In this document: one piece after another, positions 1 to 9,678 of the stretch | How the letters are laid out: each line of letters opens with the position of its first letter | How positions within the stretch are numbered: position 1 is the stretch's first letter | Assembly (NCBI RefSeq): GCF_001553115.1 | Contig: NZ_KQ960182.1 | Span: 62,001-126,000 of the forward strand | Direction of reading: 5' to 3' | Length of the DNA stretch: 64,000 bases | From: Aedoeadaptatus coxii | GTDB lineage: Bacteria > Bacillota > Clostridia > Tissierellales > Peptoniphilaceae | Notes under the pieces: generated by a model | Seen by the model: only the letters and a program-made list of their open reading frames with translations | What the model was told of the DNA's origin: nothing | Databases searched by the model: none | Made by a program: the position numbers and the translations under genes

Positions 1-2
1 CC

Positions 3-785
3 TCATTACTCGACAGTAATTTAAACCTGAATTACGACGATAAAGGATCGCAAACTATCGACGGACGAGAATTTAAAAATGCGGAAGGAAGCATTTACGG
101 AAATGTCGATTTAAAAGACGCCATTACCCATTCTATTAACACTTATTTTGTTTCAAAAGGTGCTAAACTCGGTAAGGAACGTTTGGGATCGACAGCAGAT
201 CAATTCTATTTCAATAAAAAAATTCCCTTTGATCTTCCCGTATCGCCTTCGGTATTTGATTACAAAAAGAATATTCCGAAGACGACCCTAGCGGCGTCTG
301 CCATTGGACAAGGTGATGTTTTAGTTACGCCGCTTCACATGGCCATGGTGGCAAGTACTGTCGCCAATGACGGAAAAATGATGGAGCCCATTCTCGTAAA
401 AGAAGTGGAAGATCCTAAAGGTAAAAGTATTCGTAAACATGAACCTAAAGTTTTGCAAGATTCCATTTCTGAGGAAACAGCTAAAAAACTTAACGAGTTC
501 ATGCTCTCAGTCGTTCAAAACGGTACGGGGAAACGCGCCGCCATGCGCCGCGTTAAAGTGGCGGGTAAAACCGGATCAGCAGAAAATGCATCGGGTGAAA
601 ACCACGCGTGGTTTATCGGCTATGCTCCCGCCAATGATCCTCAAGTGGCCGTTGCCGTTATCGTCGAGCAAGCGGGCCGATCAGGCGGCAGCGTTGCCGC
701 TCCCATGGCGCGCGATATTATAGCTTACGCCCTTAACAATATCGACTTCTCCCAAAATTTGGAAAAGGGGTCGAGGGATGAATAG
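3..785 (+). CDS. Class B penicillin-binding protein, C-terminal part (5' end outside window)
   Basis: This is the transpeptidase domain of a peptidoglycan cross-linking enzyme, open at the left edge; the frame reads without a stop from base 3, giving about 260 visible residues. The serine-x-asparagine motif is seen as SIN in HSINTYF (visible residues 44-46), and the KTG triad is in VAGKTGSAEN further on. The catalytic SxxK serine lies upstream, outside the window. The stretch QGDVLVTPLHMAMVAS between the two motifs is typical of FtsI/PbpA-type enzymes. It would act outside the membrane, anchored by an N-terminal helix not seen here. The gene ends 8 bases inside ispD, so the two are probably co-transcribed. 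I cannot tell a division-specific from an elongation-specific enzyme. Confidence 0.9.
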   Translation, partial: SLLDSNLNLNYDDKGSQTIDGREFKNAEGSIYGNVDLKDAITHSINTYFVSKGAKLGKERLGSTADQFYFNKKIPFDLPVSPSVFDYKKNIPKTTLAASAIGQGDVLVTPLHMAMVASTVANDGKMMEPILVKEVEDPKGKSIRKHEPKVLQDSISEETAKKLNEFMLSVVQNGTGKRAAMRRVKVAGKTGSAENASGENHAWFIGYAPANDPQVAVAVIVEQAGRSGGSVAAPMARDIIAYALNNIDFSQNLEKGSRDE

Positions 786-1479
786 CGAAAAAGTGTGCGT
801 CTTAATCGCCGCGGCCGGAATGGGGAAGCGCATGCGCATCAGCCAGAATAAGCAATACCTTCCTATTCACGGAAAGCCCATGATCCGTCACACTATCGAA
901 ATTTTCGACGGTTTGAGTGAGATCGATAAGATTATACTTCTCATACGCTCCGGCGAGGAAGAGATGATGCGCACCATTCTAAAGACCATGGAGCTTCATC
1001 ACGAAGTATCCATCGTTCTCGGAGGCGATGAACGACAAGACAGCATATGGGAAGGTTTACGTTATTTAGAAAACTTTGACGGCATTATTTTGACCCATGA
1101 CGGTGCCCGGCCTTTTGTCACAGAAAGGGAAATTTTATCGGTCATCGAGGGGGCACGTACATCAGGCGCCTGCTGTCTCATGACGCCGATGAAGGATACG
1201 GTGAAAATCAGCGAAGACGGAGACTGGGCACAGTTTACGCCGGATCGCTCAAAGCTTTTCGCCATTCAAACGCCCCAGGGTTTTCACAAGGAAGTTTTAA
1301 TTAGCGCCTATAAACAGGCGTATGAAGAAGGATATTACGGAACGGACGACTGTTCTCTCGTAGAAAAAACGGGGAAAAAAGTACGCCTTATTCGAGGATC
1401 CTATAAAAATATTAAAATTACAACACCTGAAGATTTAATTTTTGCAGATGCTATTTATTCAGATAGGATGGAAGAATGA
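778..1479 (+). CDS. ispD: 2-C-methyl-D-erythritol 4-phosphate cytidylyltransferase
   Basis: Transfers CMP from CTP to methylerythritol phosphate, the third step of the MEP route to isoprenoid precursors. The 233-residue length is normal. The N-terminal nucleotide-binding signature AAAGMGKRM (residues 12-20) is present, with conserved blocks [24 protein letters not shown] and TDDCSLVE after it. The start overlaps the end of the penicillin-binding protein by 8 bases, and the stop overlaps the ispF start by 4 bases (ATGA), so translation is probably coupled along this run. Confidence 0.96.
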   Translation: MNSEKVCVLIAAAGMGKRMRISQNKQYLPIHGKPMIRHTIEIFDGLSEIDKIILLIRSGEEEMMRTILKTMELHHEVSIVLGGDERQDSIWEGLRYLENFDGIILTHDGARPFVTEREILSVIEGARTSGACCLMTPMKDTVKISEDGDWAQFTPDRSKLFAIQTPQGFHKEVLISAYKQAYEEGYYGTDDCSLVEKTGKKVRLIRGSYKNIKITTPEDLIFADAIYSDRMEE

Positions 1480-1952
1480 AAATTGGAATAGGATACGATG
1501 TTCACGCCCTCGTGGAGGATCGCGACTTGATTTTGGGCGGCGTAAAAGTTCCCCATGAAAAAGGACTTTTAGGCCACTCTGATGCCGATGTTCTCGTCCA
1601 CGCCATCGAAGATGCCATTTTAGGCGCTTTGGCCTTGGGCGATATCGGTAAATTATTTCCCGACACGGACCCTGCCTTTAAAGATGCGTCCAGTTTAAAA
1701 ATGATGGAAGAGGTCGTAGAACTGGCAAAAGAAAAAGGCTACCGCATCGGAAATATCGACAGTACCATTATTGCCCAATCGCCGAAACTTGCCCCTTTTA
1801 TCGACGATATGCGTAAAAACATTGCTCGTGTTTGCGGGAAAGACATGGACGATATTTCCGTGAAAGCGACAACTTCGGAAAAAATGGGGTATGAAGGAAG
1901 AAAAGAGGGCATGACGGCAATGGCCGTTGTACTTTTGGAATCAATCGATTAG
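1476..1952 (+). CDS. ispF: 2-C-methyl-D-erythritol 2,4-cyclodiphosphate synthase
   Basis: Cyclises CDP-methylerythritol 2-phosphate with loss of CMP, a later MEP step. The 158 residues match the family. The metal-binding GYDVHA motif (Asp and His, residues 7-12), the [10 protein letters not shown] block and the C-terminal [11 protein letters not shown] segment are all visible. It directly follows ispD. IspG is also in this window (46360-47418), so at least three MEP enzymes are encoded here. Confidence 0.96.
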   Translation: MKIGIGYDVHALVEDRDLILGGVKVPHEKGLLGHSDADVLVHAIEDAILGALALGDIGKLFPDTDPAFKDASSLKMMEEVVELAKEKGYRIGNIDSTIIAQSPKLAPFIDDMRKNIARVCGKDMDDISVKATTSEKMGYEGRKEGMTAMAVVLLESID

Positions 1953-1967
1953 AGAAAGGATATGTTT

Positions 1968-2825
1968 ATGTTAGTTACAGGAAAACAAATACTTGAACAC
2001 GCCGATCAAAACGGATATGCCGTCGGTGCATTTAATGTTAATAATATGGAAATTATTCAAGCTATTGCAGAGGCAGCAGGAGATTTAAAGGCACCGGTTA
2101 TTTTACAAGCCTCTCAAGGCGCCATTAAGTATGCAGGCGTCGAATACATCACCTCTCTCGTAAAAACCACGGCGGGATTAATCGACGTTCCTATGGCGCT
2201 CCACTTGGATCACGGTACAGATTTCGATGAAATTATGAAATGTATTCGCAATGGCTTTACCTCCGTTATGATCGACGCATCAAAGCATGAATTGGAAGAA
2301 AACATTCGTCTTACAAAAGAAATTGTGCGCATCGCCCATTCCGTAGGTGTATCGGTAGAAGCGGAACTCGGTAAAATCGGCGGAACGGAAGATCATATCG
2401 TAGTTTCTGAATCGGAAGCCACTTATACAGATCCCGAAGAAGCGCGTATTTTCGTAGAGGAAACCGGCGTGGATTCTCTTGCCATCGCCGTCGGTACGGC
2501 ACACGGTGTGTATAAAGGTGAACCTAAAGTCGATATTGAACGTATTAAAGAAATCGATCGCGTAGTCTCCGTACCCCTCGTACTCCACGGCTCTAGCGGT
2601 GTTCCCTACGACACCCTCGAAAACGCAGTAAAAGCAGGTATTCGTAAAATCAACATCGACACGGATATTCGCGCAAGTTTTGCAACTTCCGTTAAGGAAT
2701 TTGTCGAAGCAAATCCGAGCGAAATCGATCCTCGTAAAATCTTGAAACCTGCTCGCGCCCGCATGGCCGACACGGTAAAAGAAAAAATCAAAGTATTCGG
2801 CAGTGACGGTAAGGCTTGGAAATAA
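1968..2825 (+). CDS. fba: Class II fructose-1,6-bisphosphate aldolase
   Basis: Zinc-dependent aldolase that reversibly splits fructose 1,6-bisphosphate into glyceraldehyde 3-phosphate and dihydroxyacetone phosphate. Motifs seen are GAFNVNNME near the start, the metal-ligand block [27 protein letters not shown] and NIDTDIR. The length from this start is 285 residues. An ATG at 1962 is also in frame, but it lies one base after AAAGGA (1955-1960); the ATG at 1968 has a normal 7-base spacing and gives the family N-terminus MLVTGKQIL, so I chose it. The stop overlaps the next start by one base. Confidence 0.95.
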   Translation: MLVTGKQILEHADQNGYAVGAFNVNNMEIIQAIAEAAGDLKAPVILQASQGAIKYAGVEYITSLVKTTAGLIDVPMALHLDHGTDFDEIMKCIRNGFTSVMIDASKHELEENIRLTKEIVRIAHSVGVSVEAELGKIGGTEDHIVVSESEATYTDPEEARIFVEETGVDSLAIAVGTAHGVYKGEPKVDIERIKEIDRVVSVPLVLHGSSGVPYDTLENAVKAGIRKINIDTDIRASFATSVKEFVEANPSEIDPRKILKPARARMADTVKEKIKVFGSDGKAWK

Positions 2826-3481
2826 TGAAGTTTTTTATTGATACAGCAAACATTGAAGAGATAAAAGCGATCGAATCCTGGGGCGTTATTTCCGGCGTTA
2901 CGACTAATCCCAGCCTTATAGCAAAAGAAAAAGATGTGGTCTTTGAAGAAGTAATCAAAGAGATCACATCTATCGTCGACGGCCCTATTAGTGCCGAAGT
3001 AACATCGGAAGATGCGGAAAGCATGATTCGAGAAGGGAAAGCACTTCACGACATCCATAAAAATGTAGTCGTAAAAATTCCCATGACGACCGAAGGTTTA
3101 AAAGCTATTCGTGCCCTGGAAGAGGTGGGTATTCCTACCAACTGCACTCTGATTTTTTCGGTCAATCAGGCTTTACTTGCACTACAAGCAGGGGCCAGCT
3201 ATATTAGTCCCTTTATCGGTCGATTAGATGATATTGGAAACGACGGTATGGATTTAATTAAATCCCTGGCGGAAATCATCGACTTTTATGGTTATGAAAG
3301 CGAAATAATTGCCGCAAGCGTACGTCATTCGCTGCATGTACAACAAGCGGCTATGGCAGGAGCTCACATTGCTACCGTGCCCTATAAAGTCTTCAAACAA
3401 ATGGTAAGCCATCCTTTAACCGACAAGGGGATCGATCAATTTAACAAGGATTTCGAAGGAACGAGGAGAGCGAATGGATAG
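2825..3481 (+). CDS. tal: Transaldolase (short, FSA/TAL family)
   Basis: A 218-residue TIM-barrel enzyme of the small transaldolase / fructose-6-phosphate aldolase family, moving a dihydroxyacetone unit between sugar phosphates through a lysine Schiff base. The N-terminus [13 protein letters not shown], the GVTTNPSL block and the Schiff-base lysine in VVVKIPMT are visible. The segment [12 protein letters not shown] carries Phe where fructose-6-phosphate aldolases usually have Tyr, which favours true transaldolase. The start at 2825 overlaps the fba stop (TAATG); an in-frame ATG at 2816 would add three residues. The end overlaps glpX by 8 bases. Confidence 0.88.
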   Translation: MKFFIDTANIEEIKAIESWGVISGVTTNPSLIAKEKDVVFEEVIKEITSIVDGPISAEVTSEDAESMIREGKALHDIHKNVVVKIPMTTEGLKAIRALEEVGIPTNCTLIFSVNQALLALQAGASYISPFIGRLDDIGNDGMDLIKSLAEIIDFYGYESEIIAASVRHSLHVQQAAMAGAHIATVPYKVFKQMVSHPLTDKGIDQFNKDFEGTRRANG

Positions 3482-4442
3482 AGATTTAAGTCTGAATATA
3501 GCACGTGTTACTGAAGCGGCCGCTCTTTCCGGCGCAAAATTCTTAGGCAAAGGCGACAAAAACGGTGCAGACGGCGCAGCTGTCGATGCTATGCGTCGCA
3601 TGTTTGATACGGTGCATATTAACGGAACCGTCGTCATTGGCGAAGGGGAAATCGATGAAGCCCCCATGCTTTATATTGGCGAAGAAATCGGCACACGCCA
3701 AAATGACGACGTGGCGGTGGACATTGCCGTGGATCCCATCGACGGTACGACGGCCATAAGCAACGGTATGAACAATGCCATCGCCGTTGTGGCTGTAGCG
3801 CCTGAGGGATGCCTGCTTCACGCTCCCGACGTATACATGAAAAAGATTGCTTGCGGACCTGCGGCAAAAGGTAAAATTCAGTTGGACGACACCGTCGAAA
3901 ATAATATAAAACGGGTTGCAGAAGCAGTAGGCAAGTCTATGGAGGATATTACGGTTTCCGTATTGGATCGTCCGCGTCACGACGATCTCATTCAAGAGAT
4001 TCGTAAAACCGGTGCCCGCATCCGAAAAATAAGTGACGGCGACATTGTGACGGCGATTTATACTTGTTTTGAAGAAAGCGGTATCGATTTAATTATGGGT
4101 ATCGGCGGGGCGCCTGAAGGTGTCGTGGCAGCAGCGGCATTAAAATGCCTCGGCGGAGATTTTCAAGGACGCCTCGTTCACTTCGACGACGCACAACTTT
4201 CCAGAATCGAAAAGAGTCCGGCGGAAGAAGGAAAGATCTATACGATCGATGATTTAGTAAAAGGCGATGATGTCATTTTTTCCGCAACCGGTGTTTCCAA
4301 CGGCGATTTATTGAAGGGCGTTCATTTTATGAAGGGGAATAAGGCATCGACACAATCCCTTGTATTGAGATTACCTTCTCGCACGGTTCGTTTTATCGAC
4401 AGCGTTCACGATTTAAATCACAAGCCGGAATACGCAAAGTAA
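3474..4442 (+). CDS. glpX: Class II fructose-1,6-bisphosphatase
   Basis: Dephosphorylates fructose 1,6-bisphosphate to fructose 6-phosphate, the committed gluconeogenic step. The GlpX fold is recognised from [14 protein letters not shown], the metal-binding [14 protein letters not shown] block and [20 protein letters not shown]. The length of 322 residues is normal. A GAGGAG ribosome site lies just before the ATG inside the end of tal. With fba and tal it makes a compact set for building hexose and pentose phosphates from triose. The strong promoter of rpmE begins directly after its stop codon. Confidence 0.95.
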   Translation: MDRDLSLNIARVTEAAALSGAKFLGKGDKNGADGAAVDAMRRMFDTVHINGTVVIGEGEIDEAPMLYIGEEIGTRQNDDVAVDIAVDPIDGTTAISNGMNNAIAVVAVAPEGCLLHAPDVYMKKIACGPAAKGKIQLDDTVENNIKRVAEAVGKSMEDITVSVLDRPRHDDLIQEIRKTGARIRKISDGDIVTAIYTCFEESGIDLIMGIGGAPEGVVAAAALKCLGGDFQGRLVHFDDAQLSRIEKSPAEEGKIYTIDDLVKGDDVIFSATGVSNGDLLKGVHFMKGNKASTQSLVLRLPSRTVRFIDSVHDLNHKPEYAK

Positions 4443-4471
4443 TTGACAATTCAGGGTGCGTATGTTATCCT
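4443..4471 (+). promoter_or_regulatory. Promoter of rpmE
   Basis: A -35 TTGACA (4443-4448), a 17-base spacer and a -10 TATCCT (4466-4471) with an upstream TG. It starts on the base after the glpX stop, so rpmE can be expressed independently. Confidence 0.75.
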
Positions 4472-4519
4472 AAATTAGTTAGTAATTGAGTAAAATTTTA
4501 GAGAAAGGAGTGTGGACAG

Positions 4520-4717
4520 ATGAAAAAAGGTATCCATCCCGAATACAAAGAAGCAACTGTAACCTGCGCTTGCGGCAACACCTTCAAGACGGGCTCTGTA
4601 AAAGAGGATTTAAAAGTGGAAGTTTGTTCCGAATGTCATCCTTTCTTCACAGGACGCCAAAAGTTTACGGATACTGGCGGACGTATTGATAAATTTAACA
4701 AAAAATATAAGAGATAA
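4520..4717 (+). CDS. rpmE: 50S ribosomal protein L31 (bL31, zinc-binding type)
   Basis: A 65-residue ribosomal protein. [19 protein letters not shown] at the start and the cysteines in CAC and CSEC mark the zinc-containing C+ form. The C-terminal FFTGRQKF...[11 protein letters not shown] is typical. An AAGGAG site (4505-4510) precedes the ATG. It is a single-gene unit: its own promoter is upstream and a strong terminator follows. Confidence 0.96.
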   Translation: MKKGIHPEYKEATVTCACGNTFKTGSVKEDLKVEVCSECHPFFTGRQKFTDTGGRIDKFNKKYKR

Positions 4718-4722
4718 AGAAT

Positions 4723-4747
4723 GGTCCGTGGAAGCGGACCTTTTTTT
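4723..4747 (+). terminator. Terminator after rpmE
   Basis: Perfect 6-bp stem GGTCCG/CGGACC with a 6-base loop, followed by seven T. Confidence 0.9.
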
Positions 4748-4767
4748 ATAAGGAGTATCTTAACTAT

Positions 4768-5691
4768 ATGAAACAATCCTTTAAGACCACTATCGGCGGG
4801 CAAGCGCTCATCGAGGGCGTCATGATGAAAGGACCTTCCAAAACGGCTTACGCCGTTCGCAAGCCTGACGGCGACATCGCCATGCGTATCGAAAAAAATA
4901 ACAGTATTTTAGAACGGGTTCCCTTTTTAAATGTTCCTATTTTACGCGGTGCTGTTAAACTGATCGAGGCTATGCTCGTCGGTGTAGATGCTATTATTTA
5001 TTCGGCTTCGTTTTGGGAAGTTGATGAGGATGAAGAGGGATTTTTAGAAAAGCATTTCCCTAAACACCATAAAAAAATGGAAGAAGTGCTCTCCGTATTG
5101 ATTTCTCTTTTGTCGGCGGTTATTTTCTTTATGATTTTACCGAATTTAATGGCGACTTTTTTCCAATCTAAAATTGAAAATCATATTTTGCTTAATTTAA
5201 TGGAGGGCGTTTTCCGCATTTTTATCTTCTTCCTCTATTTAGGACTTATTTCCAAGCAGAAGGATATTGCCAGGGTCTTCCAATATCACGGGGCCGAACA
5301 TAAATCCATCGCCTGCTATGAAGCGGGAGCACCCCTTACAGTGGATGAGGTACGTAAGTATTCTAGACTTCATCCTCGCTGTGGCACGAGCTTTCTCTTT
5401 ATGGTGTTGGTTATTTCCGTCGTCGTGCTATCTTTTTTCGGATGGCCTTCTTTATTAGGGCGGATTATCGTGCGGCTACTAATGTTCCCGGTGATTGCAG
5501 GTATCGGATTTGAAGTTAATCGCTTAATTGGAAAATACGATAATCGTCTAACTCTCATATTGCGTTATCCCGGCCTTATGATCCAAAAGTATTTTACCGT
5601 CAAGGAACCTAATGAGGAACAAATGGAAGTGGGGATCGCATCTTTGAAGGCCGTACTTCCTGAAGATGGAGAAGACGACACATGGAATTAA
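4768..5691 (+). CDS. DUF1385 membrane protein (YqhQ-like)
   Basis: A 307-residue protein of the DUF1385 family, known by its opening block TTIGGQALIEGVMMKGP and the central RVFQYHGAEHKSIACYE and LHPRCGTSFLFMV segments. Several hydrophobic stretches (around residues 105-130, 145-165, 200-225 and 230-255) suggest a multi-pass membrane protein. The biochemical role of the family is not established. Its place in front of prmC and prfA is common in Firmicutes; here its end overlaps prmC by 10 bases, so it probably shares a transcript with these translation-termination genes. Confidence 0.88.
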   Translation: MKQSFKTTIGGQALIEGVMMKGPSKTAYAVRKPDGDIAMRIEKNNSILERVPFLNVPILRGAVKLIEAMLVGVDAIIYSASFWEVDEDEEGFLEKHFPKHHKKMEEVLSVLISLLSAVIFFMILPNLMATFFQSKIENHILLNLMEGVFRIFIFFLYLGLISKQKDIARVFQYHGAEHKSIACYEAGAPLTVDEVRKYSRLHPRCGTSFLFMVLVISVVVLSFFGWPSLLGRIIVRLLMFPVIAGIGFEVNRLIGKYDNRLTLILRYPGLMIQKYFTVKEPNEEQMEVGIASLKAVLPEDGEDDTWN

Positions 5692-6500
5692 GAGAGGCCT
5701 TTCATTTATGTCTCGATGCCTTTGGAAAAGGCGAGGAAATTAAGGCATATGATCTATTGGAGGAGCTTATAAAGGTTACGAGAAAAGATTTTATTCTTCA
5801 ACCTGATCGTAAGCTCACATCAAAAGAAACTAGGAGCCTTTATTCTGCCTTGGAGGATGTCAAGAAGGGAAGACCTCTACCTTATATCCTTCACAAAGCT
5901 TATTTTATGGGCGAAAGCTTTTATGTCGACGAACGCGTTCTGATTCCGCGATACGATACGGAGCATAGCATCGAAGTCATTCGTTCATTGGTTCCGGAAG
6001 CGCCGAAAATTCTTGAAATCGGAACGGGTTCAGGTTGTGTTGCCATAACATTGGCTAAGCTTTTTCCGGAAGGTTACATTGTATCCGCCGACATATCGAA
6101 AGATGCATTAGATGTTGCTACGATCAATGTAAAAAATCACGAGGCGGATAATTTACAACTTCTTCATTCCGATTTATTTGATAAAATAGAGAATACCTTT
6201 GATGTGATTTATTCAAATCCGCCTTATATCAGCGAAAAGGAAATGGCGGTATTGGATAAAAGCGTCCTCGACTTTGAACCCCATCTCGCGCTTTACGGAG
6301 GAGTAGAGGGGTTGGACTTTTATGAGGCCATTACAAAGGAGGCCCGTCATTATTTGAATCCAAATGGTTATCTTGTGTTTGAAATCGGCGCAGATCAAGG
6401 CGACGCCGTGAAAAACCTTTTAGAAAAACACCATTTTAAAGATATACAAATACGGCGAGATTTTTCCGGTCTCGACCGCGTACTATATGGGAGGTTGTAA
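5682..6500 (+). CDS. prmC: Release factor glutamine methyltransferase
   Basis: S-adenosylmethionine-dependent enzyme that N5-methylates the glutamine of the GGQ motif in class 1 release factors. The N-terminal helical domain carries [15 protein letters not shown] and [15 protein letters not shown]; the cofactor loop is [14 protein letters not shown] and the catalytic NPPY is in YSNPPYIS. The 272-residue length is normal. Its substrate gene prfA follows directly. Confidence 0.94.
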   Translation: MELREAFHLCLDAFGKGEEIKAYDLLEELIKVTRKDFILQPDRKLTSKETRSLYSALEDVKKGRPLPYILHKAYFMGESFYVDERVLIPRYDTEHSIEVIRSLVPEAPKILEIGTGSGCVAITLAKLFPEGYIVSADISKDALDVATINVKNHEADNLQLLHSDLFDKIENTFDVIYSNPPYISEKEMAVLDKSVLDFEPHLALYGGVEGLDFYEAITKEARHYLNPNGYLVFEIGADQGDAVKNLLEKHHFKDIQIRRDFSGLDRVLYGRL

Positions 6501-6501
6501 G

Positions 6502-7569
6502 ATGTTTGAAAATTTAACGGTATATGAGGATCGTTACCAAGAATTAAATAAAATGATGATGGATCCCGAGGTTCAAAGCGACAGCAAGCTCTTGCAAAAA
6601 ACCGCCATTGAACACGCGGAGATCGAACCTATTGTAAAGAAATACAGAGAGTACGTAAAAGTTTCGCAAGATCTCAGGGACAATAAGAGTATGTTCGATG
6701 AGAAAATAGACGACGAAATGCGCGAACTCATTAAAGAAGAGATAAAAAAAGACGAAGAAACCCTCGAAAAGATTGAAGACGAACTTAAAATCCTATTAAT
6801 TCCAAAAGATGAAAATGACGATAAAAACGTCATCGTGGAAATTCGTGGCGGTGCAGGAGGCGACGAGGCTGCACTATTTGCCGGCGTTCTTCTTCGCCAG
6901 TATATTCATTATGCAGACAATAACGGATGGAAATCGGAACTTCTTTCCAGCAATGAAAACGGCATTGGCGGATATAAGGAAGCCATCCTTTTGATTCAGG
7001 GCAAGGGAGCCTTTTCCAGATTAAAATACGAATCGGGCGTGCACAGGGTTCAACGTGTGCCTGAAACGGAATCTTCAGGAAGAATTCACACTTCAACCGC
7101 AACGGTTATTGTCATGCCGGAAATTGACGACGTGGAAGTCGAAATCGATCCTAACGACGTACGCGTCGATGTATTCCGTTCATCCGGAAACGGAGGGCAG
7201 TCTGTTAATACGACGGACTCCGCCGTTCGATTAACTCACGAACCTACGGGCATTGTCGTAAGCTGTCAGGACGAAAAGAGTCAGCTTAAAAATAAAGATA
7301 AAGCTTTTAAAATTTTAAAGACGAAACTTTACGACTTGGAACGTCAAAAGCAAGAAGATGCCGTAAGTCAGGAAAAGAAATCCCAAATCGGCTCCGGCGA
7401 TCGCTCCGAACGTATTCGTACCTATAACTATCCCCAAGGCCGCGTAACCGATCATCGCATTAATTACACGAGCCATAGGATTGACGACATTAATAACGGC
7501 GATTTAAACGATTTGATCGACGCTTTAACAGCAGCGGATCAAGCGGCAAAAATTGAAAATATGCAATAA
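6502..7569 (+). CDS. prfA: Peptide chain release factor 1
   Basis: Recognises UAA and UAG stop codons and triggers peptide release. The GGQ catalytic loop is in [14 protein letters not shown]. The codon-reading position has PET in [12 protein letters not shown], matching the PxT of RF1 rather than the SPF of RF2. I chose the ATG at 6502, which has GGAGG about 6 bases ahead; an in-frame ATG at 6487 would place that ribosome site inside the coding region. The product is 355 residues, close to the usual 355-360. Confidence 0.95.
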   Translation: MFENLTVYEDRYQELNKMMMDPEVQSDSKLLQKTAIEHAEIEPIVKKYREYVKVSQDLRDNKSMFDEKIDDEMRELIKEEIKKDEETLEKIEDELKILLIPKDENDDKNVIVEIRGGAGGDEAALFAGVLLRQYIHYADNNGWKSELLSSNENGIGGYKEAILLIQGKGAFSRLKYESGVHRVQRVPETESSGRIHTSTATVIVMPEIDDVEVEIDPNDVRVDVFRSSGNGGQSVNTTDSAVRLTHEPTGIVVSCQDEKSQLKNKDKAFKILKTKLYDLERQKQEDAVSQEKKSQIGSGDRSERIRTYNYPQGRVTDHRINYTSHRIDDINNGDLNDLIDALTAADQAAKIENMQ

Positions 7570-7598
7570 TGCCAAGTACATGAGCACACCTTATAAGC

Positions 7599-7626
7599 TT
7601 GTAATATTTTCCTAAACGTCTATAAT
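7599..7626 (+). promoter_or_regulatory. Promoter of rubrerythrin
   Basis: A -35-like TTGTAA (7599-7604), a 16-base spacer and a consensus -10 TATAAT (7621-7626), about 33 bases before the start codon. Confidence 0.65.
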
Positions 7627-7659
7627 GAAAATATAGAAACTGTATAAGGAGGACTCATT

Positions 7660-8205
7660 ATGCACGCAATGACACAAGATAATTTAAGGAGTGCTTTCGG
7701 AGGCGAAAGCCAAGCGAGCATGCGGTATGGTATTTGGGGTAAAACCGCTAAAAAAGAAGGCTTTGCGAATGTAGAACGTCTTTTCAAATGCACAGGAGAT
7801 GCTGAAAAAGTTCACGCTAATCTACACTTCCAAGCAATGAAAAATGTACACGGTGATTTCCCCGTAACCAGCATGGCCGGATTCGGTATCGGATCAACTT
7901 CCGAAAACCTTCAAAAAGGTATCGACGGCGAAGTATTCGAATACACCGAAATGTATCCCGCATTCATCGAAGTAGCTAAAATGCAAGGCGAAGATGAAGC
8001 AGTGAAGGCCATGGAATATGCAGTAGCGGCAGAAAAGGTTCACGCTGAGCGCTACGGAGAAGCTAAAAAGGCTGTCGACGCAGGTAAAGACTTAGAAGCT
8101 GAAGATATTTTACTCTGCCCGGTATGCGGTTACATTACCTTTGATAAAAGCGAAGAAACGTGCCCCATTTGCGGTACTAAATCCAAAGCTTTCGTAGCTT
8201 ACTAA
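7660..8205 (+). CDS. rbr: Rubrerythrin
   Basis: A cytoplasmic diiron peroxidase that removes hydrogen peroxide in anaerobes. The N-terminal four-helix domain has the glutamate ligands in GGESQASMRY, GDAEKVHA, EYTEMYP and AAEKVHAERY. The C-terminal rubredoxin-like domain has two cysteine pairs, CPVCGY and CPICG. The 181 residues and the domain order (diiron domain first) are standard. An AAGGAGG site precedes the ATG. It has its own promoter and terminator, so it stands alone. Confidence 0.95.
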   Translation: MHAMTQDNLRSAFGGESQASMRYGIWGKTAKKEGFANVERLFKCTGDAEKVHANLHFQAMKNVHGDFPVTSMAGFGIGSTSENLQKGIDGEVFEYTEMYPAFIEVAKMQGEDEAVKAMEYAVAAEKVHAERYGEAKKAVDAGKDLEAEDILLCPVCGYITFDKSEETCPICGTKSKAFVAY

Positions 8206-8212
8206 ATCGAGA

Positions 8213-8238
8213 AAAAGGCATCTTCGGATGTCTTTTTT
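8213..8238 (+). terminator. Terminator after rubrerythrin
   Basis: Stem GGCATC/GATGTC (one G-T pair) around a TTCG tetraloop, followed by six T. Confidence 0.85.
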
Positions 8239-8264
8239 GATGCCTAAAATTGGCGAAATGTCTA

Positions 8265-8273
8265 TGGTATAAT
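8265..8273 (+). promoter_or_regulatory. Extended -10 promoter of miaB-mutSL-miaA
   Basis: TGG followed by TATAAT (8268-8273) with no good -35. Its -10 covers the first bases of an in-frame ATG at 8272, which therefore cannot be the start of translation for this transcript; the ATG at 8302 is. Confidence 0.65.
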
Positions 8274-8301
8274 GAAAGTTAGATTATTTAAAGGAGCGAC
8301 T

Positions 8302-9678
8302 ATGCAAGATTTAAATACAGAATTTATTCAACGTGTTCGAGAAACACATGGCGGCGAACGTTATGTTATAACAACCCACGGATGCCAAATGAACGAACAC
8401 GATTCGGAAAAAATAAAAACTCTATTAGATACCATGGGCTTAATCGAAACCGATGATGAAGAGCAGGCGGATTTTTCGATTATTAATACCTGTTCTGTGC
8501 GTCACAGCGCGGAAGATAAGGTTATCGGCCATATCGGACGTTTAAAGCACGTTAAAAAAACGAATAAGAAGTTAAAAGTAGCAGTTTGCGGTTGCATGAT
8601 GCAGAGAAAGGAATCGAGAGATTATGTTCTCGAAACCTTCCCTCATGTTAATATCGTCTTCGGCACTAATAATATTTACAGACTACCTCAGTTGATTTTA
8701 GAAAATGACGATCGGAATACACGGATCGTGGATATTGAGGAAAGCTATTCGAATTTAGACAATCGAATTTTCTCCGAAGTAAAGGGGAATTCGGCCTATG
8801 TGAATATTATTTATGGATGTAATAATTTTTGTACCTATTGTATCGTGCCTTACACGCGGGGAAGGGAAATTTCCCGATCTCCTGAGGACATTATCGAAGA
8901 AATTCAAGCGTTGGTTGCCGACGGCGTCAACGAAGTGACTCTACTTGGTCAAAATGTAAATTCTTATGGTAACACTTTGGAGGAAAAGACGTCTTTTGCC
9001 GACTTATTACGTAGAGTCCATGAGATTGAAGGTATCGAGCGTATTCAATTTACCACATCCCATCCTAAGGATATGAGCGACGATTTAATTTCGTGTTACG
9101 GCGAATTGCCTAAGCTTGCCAATTTCCTTCACCTTCCCGTACAAGCGGGGTCGAATCGCGTGCTGAAGGCTATGAATCGCCATTACACGCGAGAAGATTA
9201 TTTTCTTTTAATCGACAAATTACGGGCTGTCCGTCCGGACATTGCTTTATCTACCGATATTATGGTGGGCTTTCCCGGAGAGACGGAAGAAGATTTTGAA
9301 GATACTCTAGACCTTGTGCGGCGCGTTCGTTACGATAGTGCCTTTACCTTCATTTATTCGAGAAGAGAAGGTACACGGGCCGATCGCATGGAAAATCAGG
9401 TGCCGAAAGAAGTTAAGGACGCTCGCTTCCAACGATTACTAGACGAAATCTACCGTATTCAGAGGGAAAAATACGAGGCCTTAATCGGTACGGAGCAGGA
9501 TGTTCTCTTCGATTCCAGGAGCAAAAATGACGAGACCATGATGAGTGGCCGAACAAACGGCTTTAAGCTCGTTCACGTACCCTATGAAGAAGATTCCATC
9601 GGCAAAATTCGTAAGGTTAAGATTGTGGGAGGAAACACTTTCTCGCTCAGAGGAGAAATCGTCCATGGAAATAAGTGA
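8302..9678 (+). CDS. miaB: tRNA-2-methylthio-N6-dimethylallyladenosine synthase
   Basis: Radical-SAM methylthiotransferase that adds a methylthio group to i6A37 in tRNAs reading UNN codons. An N-terminal cluster-binding domain (THGCQMNEHDSE), the radical-SAM cysteines in YGCNNFCTYCIVPY, and a C-terminal TRAM domain are visible. The start at 8302 is preceded by AAGGAG at 8291-8296 and gives 458 residues. It overlaps mutS by 14 bases. The enzyme making its substrate, MiaA, is encoded two genes after mutS, so both steps of ms2i6A formation flank the mismatch-repair pair. Confidence 0.95.
   Translation: MQDLNTEFIQRVRETHGGERYVITTHGCQMNEHDSEKIKTLLDTMGLIETDDEEQADFSIINTCSVRHSAEDKVIGHIGRLKHVKKTNKKLKVAVCGCMMQRKESRDYVLETFPHVNIVFGTNNIYRLPQLILENDDRNTRIVDIEESYSNLDNRIFSEVKGNSAYVNIIYGCNNFCTYCIVPYTRGREISRSPEDIIEEIQALVADGVNEVTLLGQNVNSYGNTLEEKTSFADLLRRVHEIEGIERIQFTTSHPKDMSDDLISCYGELPKLANFLHLPVQAGSNRVLKAMNRHYTREDYFLLIDKLRAVRPDIALSTDIMVGFPGETEEDFEDTLDLVRRVRYDSAFTFIYSRREGTRADRMENQVPKEVKDARFQRLLDEIYRIQREKYEALIGTEQDVLFDSRSKNDETMMSGRTNGFKLVHVPYEEDSIGKIRKVKIVGGNTFSLRGEIVHGNK

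Noticed and set aside
8272-8301. Earlier in-frame ATG for miaB
   Set aside because: This ATG overlaps the -10 TATAAT, so it would lie upstream of the transcription start; the ATG at 8302 has a proper ribosome site.
9545-9664. N-terminal 40-residue extension of mutS
   Set aside because: It lies wholly inside miaB in another frame, and MutS proteins begin near the ATG at 9665.
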